From: Streptomyces avidinii | GTDB lineage: Bacteria; Actinomycetota; Actinomycetes; Streptomycetales; Streptomycetaceae | Direction: 5' to 3' | Assembly (NCBI RefSeq): GCF_014650695.1 | Contig: NZ_BMVL01000018.1 | Span: forward strand, 62,001-126,000 | Length of the DNA: 64,000 nucleotides | Part shown: positions 26,802 to 34,447 of the stretch, piece after piece | How positions within the stretch are numbered: the stretch's first letter is position 1 | Layout of the letters: every line of letters starts with the position of its first letter | Position numbers and translations under genes: made by a program | Notes under the pieces: model-generated | Database searches by the model: none | Told to the model about the DNA's origin: nothing | The model's input: only the letters and a program-made list of their open reading frames with translations

Positions 26802-28523
26802 TCAGAACAGGAAGTAGCGCTGGGCCATGGGCAGTTCCGTGGCGGGCGCCGGTTCCACGGCCTCTCCGTCGATGGTGACCGTGAAGGTGTCGGCGTCGAC
26901 CTCGACCCTGGGCATGGCATCGTTGTTACGCATGTCGGCCTTGCCCACCTTGCGGGTGCTCTCGATGGCCACGAACTGCTTTCCGAGCCCGAGCCGTTCG
27001 GGCAGCCCGTCGTCGAGCGCGGCCTGGGCGGTGAAGTTCAGGGAGTTGAGGCCGGGCGCCCGGCCGTGGCTGCCGAACATCGGCCGGGGCAGGACGGGCT
27101 GCGGGGTGGGGATGGAGGCGTTGGCGTCGCCCATCTGCGCGTAGGCGATCTGGCCCCCCTTGATGACGAGTTCGGGCTTGACCCCGAAGAACGCCGGGTT
27201 CCAGAGCACCAGGTCGGCGAGTTTCCCGGTCTCGACCGAGCCGATCTCGCGGGCGAGTCCCTGGGCCACGGCGGGGTTGATCGTGTACTTGGCCACATAG
27301 CGGCGGGCGCGGTGGTTGTCGGCGGGTCCGTCGCCGGGGAGGAAGCCGCGGCGCTTCTTCATCACGTGGGCGGTCTGCCAGGTGCGCAGCACGACCTCGC
27401 CGACCCGGCCCATGGCCTGGGAGTCGGAGGAGATGATGGAGATGGCCCCGAGGTCGTGGAGGACGTCCTCGGCGGCGATGGTCGAGGGCCGGATCCTCGA
27501 TTCGGCGAAGGCGAGGTCCTCGGGGACGGCCGGGTTGAGGTGGTGGCAGACCATCAGCATGTCGAGGTGTTCCTCGACGGTGTTGACGGTGTGCGGCCGG
27601 GTGGGGTTCGTGGAGCTGGGCAGTATGTTGGGCTCGGAGACCACGGTGATGATGTCGGGTGCGTGCCCGCCGCCGGCGCCCTCGGTGTGGTACGAGTGGA
27701 TGGTCCGCCCGGCGATGGCCGCGAGGGTGTCCGCGACGAATCCGGCCTCGTTGAGGGTGTCGGTGTGGATGGCGACCTGGGCGCCGGTCTCCTCGCACAC
27801 CCCGAGGCAGGCGTCGATGACGGCAGGGGTGGCCCCCCAGTCCTCATGGATCTTGAATCCGAGGGCGCCGCCGCGCAGTTGGGAGTACATGCCCTCGCGG
27901 GACATGGTGTTGCCCTTGCCGAGCAGGCCGATGTTGACCGGGTAGGCCTCCAGGGCGGCGAACATCCGGGCCAGGTGCCAGGGCCCGGGGGTGACGGTGG
28001 TGGCCTTCGTTCCCTCGGCCGGTCCGGTGCCCCCGCCGACGAGGGTGGTGATCCCGGAGGCGAGCGCCTCCTCGATGATCGTCGGGGAGATGAAGTGCAC
28101 GTGGGCGTCTATGGCACCGGCGGTGAGGATCTTCCCGTTGCCGGCGATGATCTCGGTCTCCGGACCGATGACCAGGGCGGGCTCCACCCCGTCCATGGTG
28201 TCGGGGTTGCCGGCCTTGCCGATGCCGCAGATCCGGCCGTCGCGGATGCCGAGGTCGGCCTTGACGATGCCCCAGTGGTCGAGGACGACGACACCGGTGA
28301 TCACGGTGTCGGGGGCGCCCTCGGCGCGGGTGGTGCGGGCCTGCCCCATGGATTCGCGGATCACCTTGCCGCCGCCGAACACGGCCTCGTCGCCGGCCCG
28401 CCCGGGGCCGCCGCTGAGGTCCCGCTCGATCTGGACGAAGAGGTCGGTGTCGGCGAGCCGGATCCGGTCACCTGCCGTCGGCCCGAAGAGGTCGGCGTAC
28501 ACCTGGCGGGACAGCTCAGCCAT
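26802..28523 (-). CDS. ureC: Urease alpha subunit
   Basis: 573 residues from the ATG giving MAELSRQVYADLFGPT, the family's standard start; upstream in-frame codons are rejected. Nickel ligands lie in IDAHVHF, the carbamylated Lys in GFKIHEDWGAT, further His ligands in IHTDTLNE and SYHTEGAGGGH, and the mobile-flap catalytic His in MVCHHL. With UreA and UreB it hydrolyses urea to ammonia and carbamate in the cytoplasm. Its start overlaps the ureB stop by eight bases. Confidence 0.98.
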   Translation of the reverse strand: MAELSRQVYADLFGPTAGDRIRLADTDLFVQIERDLSGGPGRAGDEAVFGGGKVIRESMGQARTTRAEGAPDTVITGVVVLDHWGIVKADLGIRDGRICGIGKAGNPDTMDGVEPALVIGPETEIIAGNGKILTAGAIDAHVHFISPTIIEEALASGITTLVGGGTGPAEGTKATTVTPGPWHLARMFAALEAYPVNIGLLGKGNTMSREGMYSQLRGGALGFKIHEDWGATPAVIDACLGVCEETGAQVAIHTDTLNEAGFVADTLAAIAGRTIHSYHTEGAGGGHAPDIITVVSEPNILPSSTNPTRPHTVNTVEEHLDMLMVCHHLNPAVPEDLAFAESRIRPSTIAAEDVLHDLGAISIISSDSQAMGRVGEVVLRTWQTAHVMKKRRGFLPGDGPADNHRARRYVAKYTINPAVAQGLAREIGSVETGKLADLVLWNPAFFGVKPELVIKGGQIAYAQMGDANASIPTPQPVLPRPMFGSHGRAPGLNSLNFTAQAALDDGLPERLGLGKQFVAIESTRKVGKADMRNNDAMPRVEVDADTFTVTIDGEAVEPAPATELPMAQRYFLF

Positions 28524-28827
28524 CGAGCGGCCCTCCGGTCTCGCCACGGAGCCCCGGTACGGTGCGCAGCCCGCCCAGGGGTACGAGTTCCACCGCGACC
28601 GGGATGCCCGGCTCGAAGCGGACGGCCGTACCGGCGGCGATGTTGAGCCGGAGCCCGCGGGCGGCGGGGCGGTCGAAGTCGAGACCGGGGTTGGCCTCGG
28701 CGAAGTGGTAGTGGGAACCGACCTGGACCGGCCGGTCGGCGGCGTTGAGCACGGTGAGGCGGGTGACGGGACGGCCCTCGTTGAGGAGCACCGGGCCGTC
28801 CCCGTAGGCGATTTCGCCGGGGATCAT
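28516..28827 (-). CDS. ureB: Urease beta subunit
   Basis: 103 residues starting MIPGEIAYGDGPV, with VGSHYHFAEANPGLDFDR and AAGTAVRFEPG, all canonical UreB. Structural subunit of the urease trimer. Overlaps ureC by eight bases and follows ureA by 16, so the three structural genes are tightly coupled. Confidence 0.98.
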   Translation of the reverse strand: MIPGEIAYGDGPVLLNEGRPVTRLTVLNAADRPVQVGSHYHFAEANPGLDFDRPAARGLRLNIAAGTAVRFEPGIPVAVELVPLGGLRTVPGLRGETGGPLDG

Positions 28828-28843
28828 GCGGGGGTACTCCGTT

Positions 28844-29155
28844 TCAGACGATCGGATCGTGGACCGTGACGAGCTTGGTGCCGTCCGGGAAGGTCGCTTC
28901 GACCTGGACGTCGTGGATCATCTCGGGGATGCCCTCCATGACGTCCTCGCGGGTCAGGACGGTGCGGCCCGAGGCCATCAGCTCGGCCACCGTCCGGCCG
29001 TCGCGGGCCCCCTCCAGAAGGTGCGACGTGATCAGCGCGATCGCCTCCGGATGGTTGAGGCGGACCCCGCGCGCCCTCCGCTTCTCGGCCACGTCGGCGG
29101 CCACGTGGATGAGCAGTCTCTCCTGCTCGTGCGGTGTCAGTTGCACGCGTATCAC
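28844..29155 (-). CDS. ureA: Urease gamma subunit
   Basis: 103 residues from a GTG at 29155 with GGAAG upstream, giving the usual N terminus MIRVQLTPHEQERLL; a TTG one codon earlier is less likely. LNHPEAIALI and GRTVLTREDVMEGIPEMI are canonical UreA. First gene of the urease operon; the 300-base upstream region should carry its promoter. Confidence 0.97.
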   Translation of the reverse strand: MIRVQLTPHEQERLLIHVAADVAEKRRARGVRLNHPEAIALITSHLLEGARDGRTVAELMASGRTVLTREDVMEGIPEMIHDVQVEATFPDGTKLVTVHDPIV

Positions 29156-29459
29156 CAAGCTTCCGGGACAAGATCAACTATGGGCGGGGCGACCCTACCG
29201 GCCTTCAACACTTTGTTGACCTGCACATATCCGAACCAAGCGAGTCTTTCCCAACGCGGGAAAAGGCTTTCCACCCCGACCACCACCGCTTTACCGGATC
29301 ATGGATGATCATTGGCGGTCGAACGTGGCGCCACGCTAAGCCCTGAGCTTTTCCACTGCGTTAACCCACGTTTCGGGCAGGTACCCGGTTCAACTCCGGC
29401 GCCCCGCGCACCCGATTCCGTATACGGCTCCGCAAACGGATCCCCCATCGAGGAGACAG
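29156..29459. promoter_or_regulatory. Divergent intergenic region between ureA and a VOC gene
   Basis: 304 bases without a gene. Two inverted repeats stand out: TTTCCC (29247-29252) with GGGAAA (29258-29263), and GATCAT (29297-29302) with ATGATC (29305-29310). The region is less GC-rich than its neighbours. I looked for a GlnR box, which would fit nitrogen control of urease, but saw no convincing pair of GTnAC/GAAAC sites. Operators remain unassigned. Confidence 0.4.
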
Positions 29460-29852
29460 ATGTTCGTCAACCCCGTCCGGCACATCACCTTCGACGCCCT
29501 GGACCCCTACCGGATCGCCGAGTTCTGGTCCGCGGTGACCGGCTTCCCGGTCCACCCCGACGACGTGGAGGGGGACGACGAGGTCCTGCTGGAGTCCGGG
29601 CAGCCCGGCGTGCCGGGACTGCTGTTCATCCGGGTCCCGGACACCAAGGCGGTCAAGAACCGGGTCCACTTGGACATCCAGCCGCCCACCGGCACCCGGG
29701 ACGAGACCGTCGAGCGCCTGATCGGGCTCGGCGCGAAGCTCGTGGACGACCGCCGCGACGCGGACGGCGTCGCGGGCTGGGTCGTCCTCGCCGACCCCGA
29801 GGGCAACGAGCTGTGCATCGAGCGCAGCGCGGTCGAACGCGGCCTCGTCTAG
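29460..29852 (+). CDS. VOC (glyoxalase/bleomycin-resistance-like) family protein
   Basis: 130 residues from an ATG behind GAGGAGA. One vicinal oxygen chelate domain pair: HITFDALDPYRIAEFW at the start, NRVHLDIQ in the middle and VVLADPEGNELCIE at the end, the pattern of the streptomycete VOC proteins that resemble the two-domain protein at 42766. Metal-binding His and Glu are plausible but the substrate is unknown. It ends at a large near-palindromic element. Confidence 0.88.
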   Translation: MFVNPVRHITFDALDPYRIAEFWSAVTGFPVHPDDVEGDDEVLLESGQPGVPGLLFIRVPDTKAVKNRVHLDIQPPTGTRDETVERLIGLGAKLVDDRRDADGVAGWVVLADPEGNELCIERSAVERGLV

Positions 29853-30041
29853 GCCGTCTCTTCCGGATCTTGCCGGGCCCGCGGCGCCCGGCACCGCACC
29901 TCGCTGCGTTGTCGGGCCCGCCCCAGTACGTCCAGTACAAGGACGACCCTCCGCCTTGCGATGTACGGCACCGGACGCCGCGGGCTCGGCCGACAAGTTC
30001 CGAAAGAGACGGCCCAGGCCGCCTCTTTCGGAACTTGCCGG
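29852..30041. repeat. Near-palindromic element of about 163 bp plus a third copy of its end
   Basis: The left arm starting GGCCGTCTCTTCCGG at 29852 is matched in inverse up to 30014; about 39 of the first 45 paired positions agree if four extra bases in the right arm are skipped. The centre holds AGTACGTCCAGTAC. A direct copy of the end, GGCCGCCTCTTTCGG, follows at 30017-30041. It starts at the VOC stop codon and reaches almost to the stop of the convergent HATPase gene, so it may form a bidirectional terminator, and its shape is that of a small non-autonomous mobile element. Of the 200 bases here it is the only content. Confidence 0.7.
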
Positions 30042-30052
30042 AATCCGGCAGG

Positions 30053-30502
30053 TCAGCAGCCGGTGACACTGCCCGCCGGGGCCACGACGCTCCAGGGCAG
30101 CGCGATCCACACCGTCTTGCCGCCGTCCTCGGTCGGGGTGACCGAGAGCCGGCCGCCCGCCTCCGCCGTCAGCCAGCGGATGATGACCATGCCCCGGCCG
30201 TTGTCCTGCTGGACGGCGGCCGGGAGCCGCTTGGGCCAGCGGGGGTGGCTGTCGGTCACCCCGACGCGCAACCACTCCTGGCGTTCCAGCCGGACGTCGA
30301 CGGTGAAGGTCGGCGACTGGCCGAAAGTGTGCTGTACGGCGTTGGTGGCGAGCTCCGAGACGATCAGCCGGACGCTGTCGGCGGTGTCGGCGTCATCGGG
30401 GAGTCCCCATTCGCTCAGCACCTCCGCGACATAACGTCGGGCAGCGGCGACCGAGGCGGGATCGCTCGGCAGAGTGACGGATGCTTCCTGGTGATCTGCC
30501 AT
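30053..30502 (-). CDS. HATPase (RsbW-like anti-sigma factor/ATP-binding) protein
   Basis: 149 residues of the GHKL ATPase fold: N-box VSELATNAVQHT, G1-like motif VGVTDSHP (RVGVTDSHPRWP), G2 NGRGMVIIR. This is the single-domain RsbW/SpoIIAB-like kinase family that is very abundant in streptomycetes. It is divergent from an XRE-DUF397 gene pair, the usual neighbourhood for such proteins (the abaA/whiJ-like arrangement). Partner sigma or anti-anti-sigma factor is not visible here. Confidence 0.88.
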   Translation of the reverse strand: MADHQEASVTLPSDPASVAAARRYVAEVLSEWGLPDDADTADSVRLIVSELATNAVQHTFGQSPTFTVDVRLERQEWLRVGVTDSHPRWPKRLPAAVQQDNGRGMVIIRWLTAEAGGRLSVTPTEDGGKTVWIALPWSVVAPAGSVTGC

Positions 30503-30597
30503 GGCGACGGTCCCTTTCCCACCGGGGCGAAAAGCCCCGGATCTGTGCTGGACGCCAGAGTGCCACCCATCCTGCCGTCACATCTGCCTTTCCCCCA

Positions 30598-30613
30598 AGA
30601 TATGCATATATCT
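30598..30613. promoter_or_regulatory. AT-rich palindrome between the divergent HATPase and XRE genes
   Basis: AGATAT (30598-30603) and ATATCT (30608-30613) are perfect inverse arms around GCAT. An AT-only palindrome in DNA of about 72% GC, midway between a divergent regulator pair, is a good candidate binding site for the XRE protein or a core promoter element. Confidence 0.5.
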
Positions 30614-30698
30614 GTCCCTCGATGCGGTGAACTCTGCTACGGAAGAGCGTATTTGGACGGCAGACTGGTGCGAGCTGTGCCGGTGGAAGGAGGCGGGT

Positions 30699-31583
30699 GT
30701 GCAGCACGGTCCCGCGGTGCGCCGACGCAAGCTCGGCGAGGAACTGCGTGCCCTGCGCGACCGGTCCGGACTCACCAGTGGTGAGGCGGCCCGGATCGTA
30801 GGGTGGCACCAGTCGAAAATCAGCCGTATCGAGACGGGGCGGAGCGGCGTAAAACCGGAGGACATCCGGCTGCTCCTCGACGCCTACGGGGAGATCGTCG
30901 GCCCGCAGCAGCGCGCACTGCTGGAGGCGCTGTCGGCCTCGGCGGCCGGCCCCGGTCCGGCGGGCGACACCGGCCGCCGCCGCCAGTGGTGGCACGACTA
31001 CCGGGGGCTGCTGCCGCAGGAGTACCGGGACTTCATCAGCCTGGAGGCGGGGGCCCGTTCGGCCCGTACCGTGGAGCTGTCCGTGGTCCCGGGGCTGCTG
31101 CAGACACCCGGTTACGCACGGGCCGTGACCCGGGCCGCGCTGGGCGGGCTGCCGGAGCCGAAGGTGGACGCGCTGGTCGAGGTACGGCTGGCCCGGCAGT
31201 CGGTGCTGCGGGCCGATCCCCCGCTGGAGCTGAGCGCCGTACTGGACGAGGCGGTGCTGCGCCGGCAGATCGGCGGGCCGGGGGTGATGGCCGAGCAGTT
31301 GCGGCACTTGGCGGAGGTGTCCCGACTGCCCCAAGTACGCCTGCAGGTACTTCCGTTCAGCGTCGGCGGGCATCTCGGCCTGACCGGACCGTTCGTCATT
31401 TTTTCATTTCCGGACATCGCCGATCTGGATGTGGTGGTACTCGACCATTTGACGAGTAGCCTCTATCTGGAGCGGAAGGAAGACCTTGAGGCGTACGGCG
31501 CCGCGTTCCGCACCATCCAGGCGCACGCCCTCCCGCCCCAGGACTCGTCGGATCTCATCAGCTCACTCGCTGACGACGCGTAA
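30699..31583 (+). CDS. XRE family transcriptional regulator with DUF5753
   Basis: 294 residues from a GTG that has GGAAGGAGG six bases upstream; earlier in-frame codons lack a ribosome site. The helix-turn-helix (about 6-62) reads LGEELRALRDRSGLTSGEAAR then WHQSKISRIETG. The rest is DUF5753, with SVVPGLLQTPGYARAV and the LPQVRLQVLPF core. It is followed after 12 nt by a DUF397 gene and divergent from an HATPase, the conserved streptomycete trio linked to development and antibiotic control (whiJ-type). DUF397 partners often modulate the DNA-binding protein (family knowledge). Confidence 0.92.
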   Translation: MQHGPAVRRRKLGEELRALRDRSGLTSGEAARIVGWHQSKISRIETGRSGVKPEDIRLLLDAYGEIVGPQQRALLEALSASAAGPGPAGDTGRRRQWWHDYRGLLPQEYRDFISLEAGARSARTVELSVVPGLLQTPGYARAVTRAALGGLPEPKVDALVEVRLARQSVLRADPPLELSAVLDEAVLRRQIGGPGVMAEQLRHLAEVSRLPQVRLQVLPFSVGGHLGLTGPFVIFSFPDIADLDVVVLDHLTSSLYLERKEDLEAYGAAFRTIQAHALPPQDSSDLISSLADDA

Positions 31584-31595
31584 GGAGGCACCCCC

Positions 31596-31817
31596 GTGTC
31601 CGCAACCCCCTTATCCAGCAGCGGACTTCCGACCAGCGTGCGGTGGCGGCGGAGCAGCCGCAGCACCGGAATGAACAACTGCGTGGAAACGGCCGCCCTT
31701 CGCGGCGGCCTGCTGGCCGTCCGTGACTCCAAGCGGACGGACGGCCCGGCCGTGCTCTTCACCGGGCCGGCCTGGGACGGATTCCTCGCCTCCGTACGGG
31801 TGGAGGCGCAGGCCTAG
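31596..31817 (+). CDS. DUF397 family protein
   Basis: 73 residues from a GTG with AAGGAGG upstream. VRWRRSSRSTGMNNCVE and VRDSKRTDGPAVLFT are the DUF397 signatures; the last segment WDGFLASVRV matches the usual W..F motif. Small partner of the preceding XRE regulator, probably interacting with it. Convergent with bioF 38 nt downstream. Confidence 0.92.
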   Translation: MSATPLSSSGLPTSVRWRRSSRSTGMNNCVETAALRGGLLAVRDSKRTDGPAVLFTGPAWDGFLASVRVEAQA

Positions 31818-31855
31818 CACCCGCCCCGGCAGCGCCCGGGACCGGGCCGAACGAC

Positions 31856-33037
31856 CTACCGGCCCCGGCCCTGCACAGCTCCGGCGGGCGCCGTCGCCAG
31901 GATCGTCCCGACCGCCCGATCGATCTCGTCCCCCGTGAGATCGGCGCGGGCGGTCAGCCGCAGCCGGGAGATGCCGTCCGGCACCGACGGCGGGCGGAAG
32001 CACCCCACGGACAGACCTGCCTCGCGGCAGTCGGCGGCCCAGCGCAGTGCCGCCGACGCCGACGGGGCCCGCACCGACACCACGGCCGCGTCCGGCCGGG
32101 CCGCGGTCAGGCCGGACGCGGTGAGTCGCCCGTACAGCTGGGCGGCCACCTCGCGGGCCCGGCCCGCACGCTCCGGTTCCCGCTGGAGCAGGCGCAGGCT
32201 CGCCAGCGCCGCACCCGCGGCGGCCGGGGCCAGCCCGGTGTCGAAGATGAAGGTGCGCGCGGTGTTGACCAGGTGCCGGATCACCCTGGCCGGGCCGAGC
32301 ACGGCTCCGCCCTGGCTGCCGAGGGACTTCGAGAGGGTCAGGGTGGCGACCACGTACGGCGCGCCCGCGAGCCCGGCCGCCTGCAGTGCGCCGCGGCCGC
32401 CCTCCCCCAGTACGCCCAGCCCGTGGGCATCGTCGACGACCAGGGCGGCGCCCTCGTCCCGGCAGGCGGCGGCGTACCCGGCGAGCGGCGCCGCGTCCCC
32501 GTCCACGGAGAACACCGAATCGCTGACCAGCAGCGCCCGGCCCTCGTGCGCGGCCAGCGACTTGCGGGCGGCGTCCGGGTCGGCGTGCGGGACGACGGCC
32601 GTCTCGGCGCGCGAGAGCCGGCAGCCGTCGACGATCGAGGCGTGGTTCCCCGCGTCGGAGACGACCAGCGTGCCCCAGTCGCTCAGCGCCGTGACGGCCG
32701 CGAGGTTGGCCGCGTACCCGGAGGAGAGGACGACCGCGGCCTCGAACCCGCAGAAGGCGGCGAGCTCCCGCTCCAGCTCCGTGTGGAGCTCGGTCGTCCC
32801 CGTGACCAGACGGGAGCCGGTGGCTCCGGCGCCCCAGCACTCGGCGGCCCGCTGCGCCCCGCGGATGGTCTCGGGATGCCGGGACAGGCCGAGGTAGTCG
32901 TTGCTCGCGAGGTCCAGCAGCGGCGACACCGGCGGCCTGGGACGCAGGGTGCGGACCAGTCCGGCCTCCTCCCGCGCGCGCTCCGCGGCGTCGATCCAGG
33001 CGAAGACATCCACGGGGTCGGGGGTGTGCTGGGGCAT
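31856..33037 (-). CDS. bioF: 8-amino-7-oxononanoate synthase
   Basis: 393 residues of the alpha-oxoamine synthase family: DLASNDYLGLSRHP, GATGSRLVTG, VVDDAHGLGVLG (PLP-contacting Asp and His) and TLSKSLGSQGG with the Schiff-base Lys237. It condenses pimeloyl-thioester with alanine to give the first ring-precursor of biotin. It is divergent from bioB-bioA-bioD with 156 bases between, an arrangement allowing joint control. No pimelate-forming genes (bioC/H/W/I) are in the window. Confidence 0.95.
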   Translation of the reverse strand: MPQHTPDPVDVFAWIDAAERAREEAGLVRTLRPRPPVSPLLDLASNDYLGLSRHPETIRGAQRAAECWGAGATGSRLVTGTTELHTELERELAAFCGFEAAVVLSSGYAANLAAVTALSDWGTLVVSDAGNHASIVDGCRLSRAETAVVPHADPDAARKSLAAHEGRALLVSDSVFSVDGDAAPLAGYAAACRDEGAALVVDDAHGLGVLGEGGRGALQAAGLAGAPYVVATLTLSKSLGSQGGAVLGPARVIRHLVNTARTFIFDTGLAPAAAGAALASLRLLQREPERAGRAREVAAQLYGRLTASGLTAARPDAAVVSVRAPSASAALRWAADCREAGLSVGCFRPPSVPDGISRLRLTARADLTGDEIDRAVGTILATAPAGAVQGRGR

Positions 33038-33107
33038 CGGCAGGTCCTCGTGTTTTGTCGGCAGTCCACAGACCTGCCCGACCCTAGCTCCCGCGACTGC
33101 TGCGCCA

Positions 33108-33129
33108 GGTGTGGTGATACACACACACC
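33108..33129. promoter_or_regulatory. Inverted repeat between bioF and bioB
   Basis: GGTGTG (33108-33113) and CACACC (33124-33129) are inverse arms in the bioF/bioB divergent promoter region; GTGTG-N6-CACAC is nested inside. It may be an operator for joint control of biotin synthesis. It does not match a BioQ or BirA site that I know, so assignment is tentative. Confidence 0.35.
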
Positions 33130-33193
33130 CATCCGGCCATGTTGTGCGATCTCTCCTTGGCCGGGAGCGGGGGTGTGGTCCAGGATCGGGTTC

Positions 33194-34447
33194 ATGGACC
33201 TGCTGAACACCCTGGTGGACAAGGGGCTGCGGCGAGAGCTGCCGACCCGCGAAGAAGCGCTCGCCGTACTGGCGACTTCTGACGACGAACTGCTCGACGT
33301 GGTGGCCGCGGCCGGCAAGGTGCGCCGCCAGTGGTTCGGCCGTCGGGTCAAGCTGAACTACCTGGTCAACCTGAAGTCGGGCCTGTGCCCCGAGGACTGC
33401 TCCTACTGCTCCCAGCGCCTGGGGTCGACGGCCGGGATCCTCAAGTACACGTGGCTGAAGCCGGAGGAGGCCTCCCAGGCCGCCGCGGCCGGCGTCGCCG
33501 GCGGCGCGAAGCGGGTCTGCCTGGTCGCGAGCGGCCGCGGGCCGACGGACCGGGACGTGGACCGCGTCGGCAAGACGATCGCGGCGATCAAGGAGCAGAA
33601 CGAGGGCGTCGAGGTCTGCGCGTGCCTCGGCCTGCTCTCGGACGGCCAGGCGGAGCGGCTGCGGGACGCGGGCGCGGACGCCTACAACCACAACCTCAAC
33701 ACCTCCGAGGCGACGTACGGGCAGATCACCAAGACCCACACCTACGCGGACCGCGTCGACACAGTGCAGAAGGCGCACGGCGCCGGTCTGTCCGCGTGCT
33801 CCGGTCTGATCGCGGGCATGGGCGAGAGCGACGAGGACCTGGTCGACGTCGTCTTCTCGCTGCGCGAGCTGGACGCGGACTCGGTGCCGGTCAACTTCCT
33901 GATCCCGTTCGAGGGCACCCCGCTGGCCAAGGAGTGGAACCTCACCCCGCAGCGCTGCCTGCGCATCCTGGCGATGGCGCGGTTCGTCTGCCCCGACGTC
34001 GAGGTCCGCCTCGCCGGCGGGCGCGAGGTGCACCTGCGCTCGATGCAGCCGCTGGCCCTGCACATCGTCAACTCGATCTTCCTCGGCGACTACCTGACCA
34101 GTGAGGGCCAGGCCGGCCAGGCCGACCTGGACATGATCGCGGACGCCGGTTTCGAGGTGGAGGGCGCCGGTACGTCGACCCTGCCCGCGCACCGCTCCGA
34201 CGTCGCGGCCGCCGCCACCGGCGGGGGCTGCGGCTCGAACGGAGGCGCCTCGCTCTGCGGTTCGGGCGCGCCCGCCGAGGGCGACGCCCCGGCCGCGGGC
34301 TGCGGCTCGGCGTGCGGCGGCTGCTCCGGCCACGCGCCGGCGGACGAGACGCCCGTACCGGTCCAGGCCGAGGCCGGCGGGGTCCGGCCGGAGCTGGTGG
34401 CGGTCCGCCGCCGCGGCGCGGGGACGGACATCGCCCCCAATGCCTGA
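33194..34447 (+). CDS. bioB: Biotin synthase
   Basis: 417 residues. Radical-SAM [4Fe-4S] motif CPEDCSYC (Cys65, 69, 72), then YNHNLNTSE and ACSGLIAGMGE regions, and RLAGGREVHL near the [2Fe-2S] site. It inserts sulphur into dethiobiotin. The enzyme core ends near 330; the last 85 or so residues form a Gly/Ala/Cys-rich tail with several cysteines (GGGCGSNGG, CGSACGGCSGH) of no known role. The stop overlaps the bioA start by eight bases. Start ATG gives MDLLNTLVDKGL, consistent with family N termini. Confidence 0.97.
   Translation: MDLLNTLVDKGLRRELPTREEALAVLATSDDELLDVVAAAGKVRRQWFGRRVKLNYLVNLKSGLCPEDCSYCSQRLGSTAGILKYTWLKPEEASQAAAAGVAGGAKRVCLVASGRGPTDRDVDRVGKTIAAIKEQNEGVEVCACLGLLSDGQAERLRDAGADAYNHNLNTSEATYGQITKTHTYADRVDTVQKAHGAGLSACSGLIAGMGESDEDLVDVVFSLRELDADSVPVNFLIPFEGTPLAKEWNLTPQRCLRILAMARFVCPDVEVRLAGGREVHLRSMQPLALHIVNSIFLGDYLTSEGQAGQADLDMIADAGFEVEGAGTSTLPAHRSDVAAAATGGGCGSNGGASLCGSGAPAEGDAPAAGCGSACGGCSGHAPADETPVPVQAEAGGVRPELVAVRRRGAGTDIAPNA

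Noticed and set aside
26163..28646. 827-codon plus-strand frame opposite ureF and ureC
   Set aside because: Shadow of the highly conserved urease genes.
29156..29459. GlnR box upstream of urease
   Set aside because: No convincing GTnAC-N6-GAAAC arrangement was found on either strand.
33038..33193. Biotin riboswitch or BirA operator upstream of bioB
   Set aside because: No known biotin riboswitch class exists, and no match to a recognised BirA or BioQ site was seen; only a short inverted repeat is reported at low confidence.
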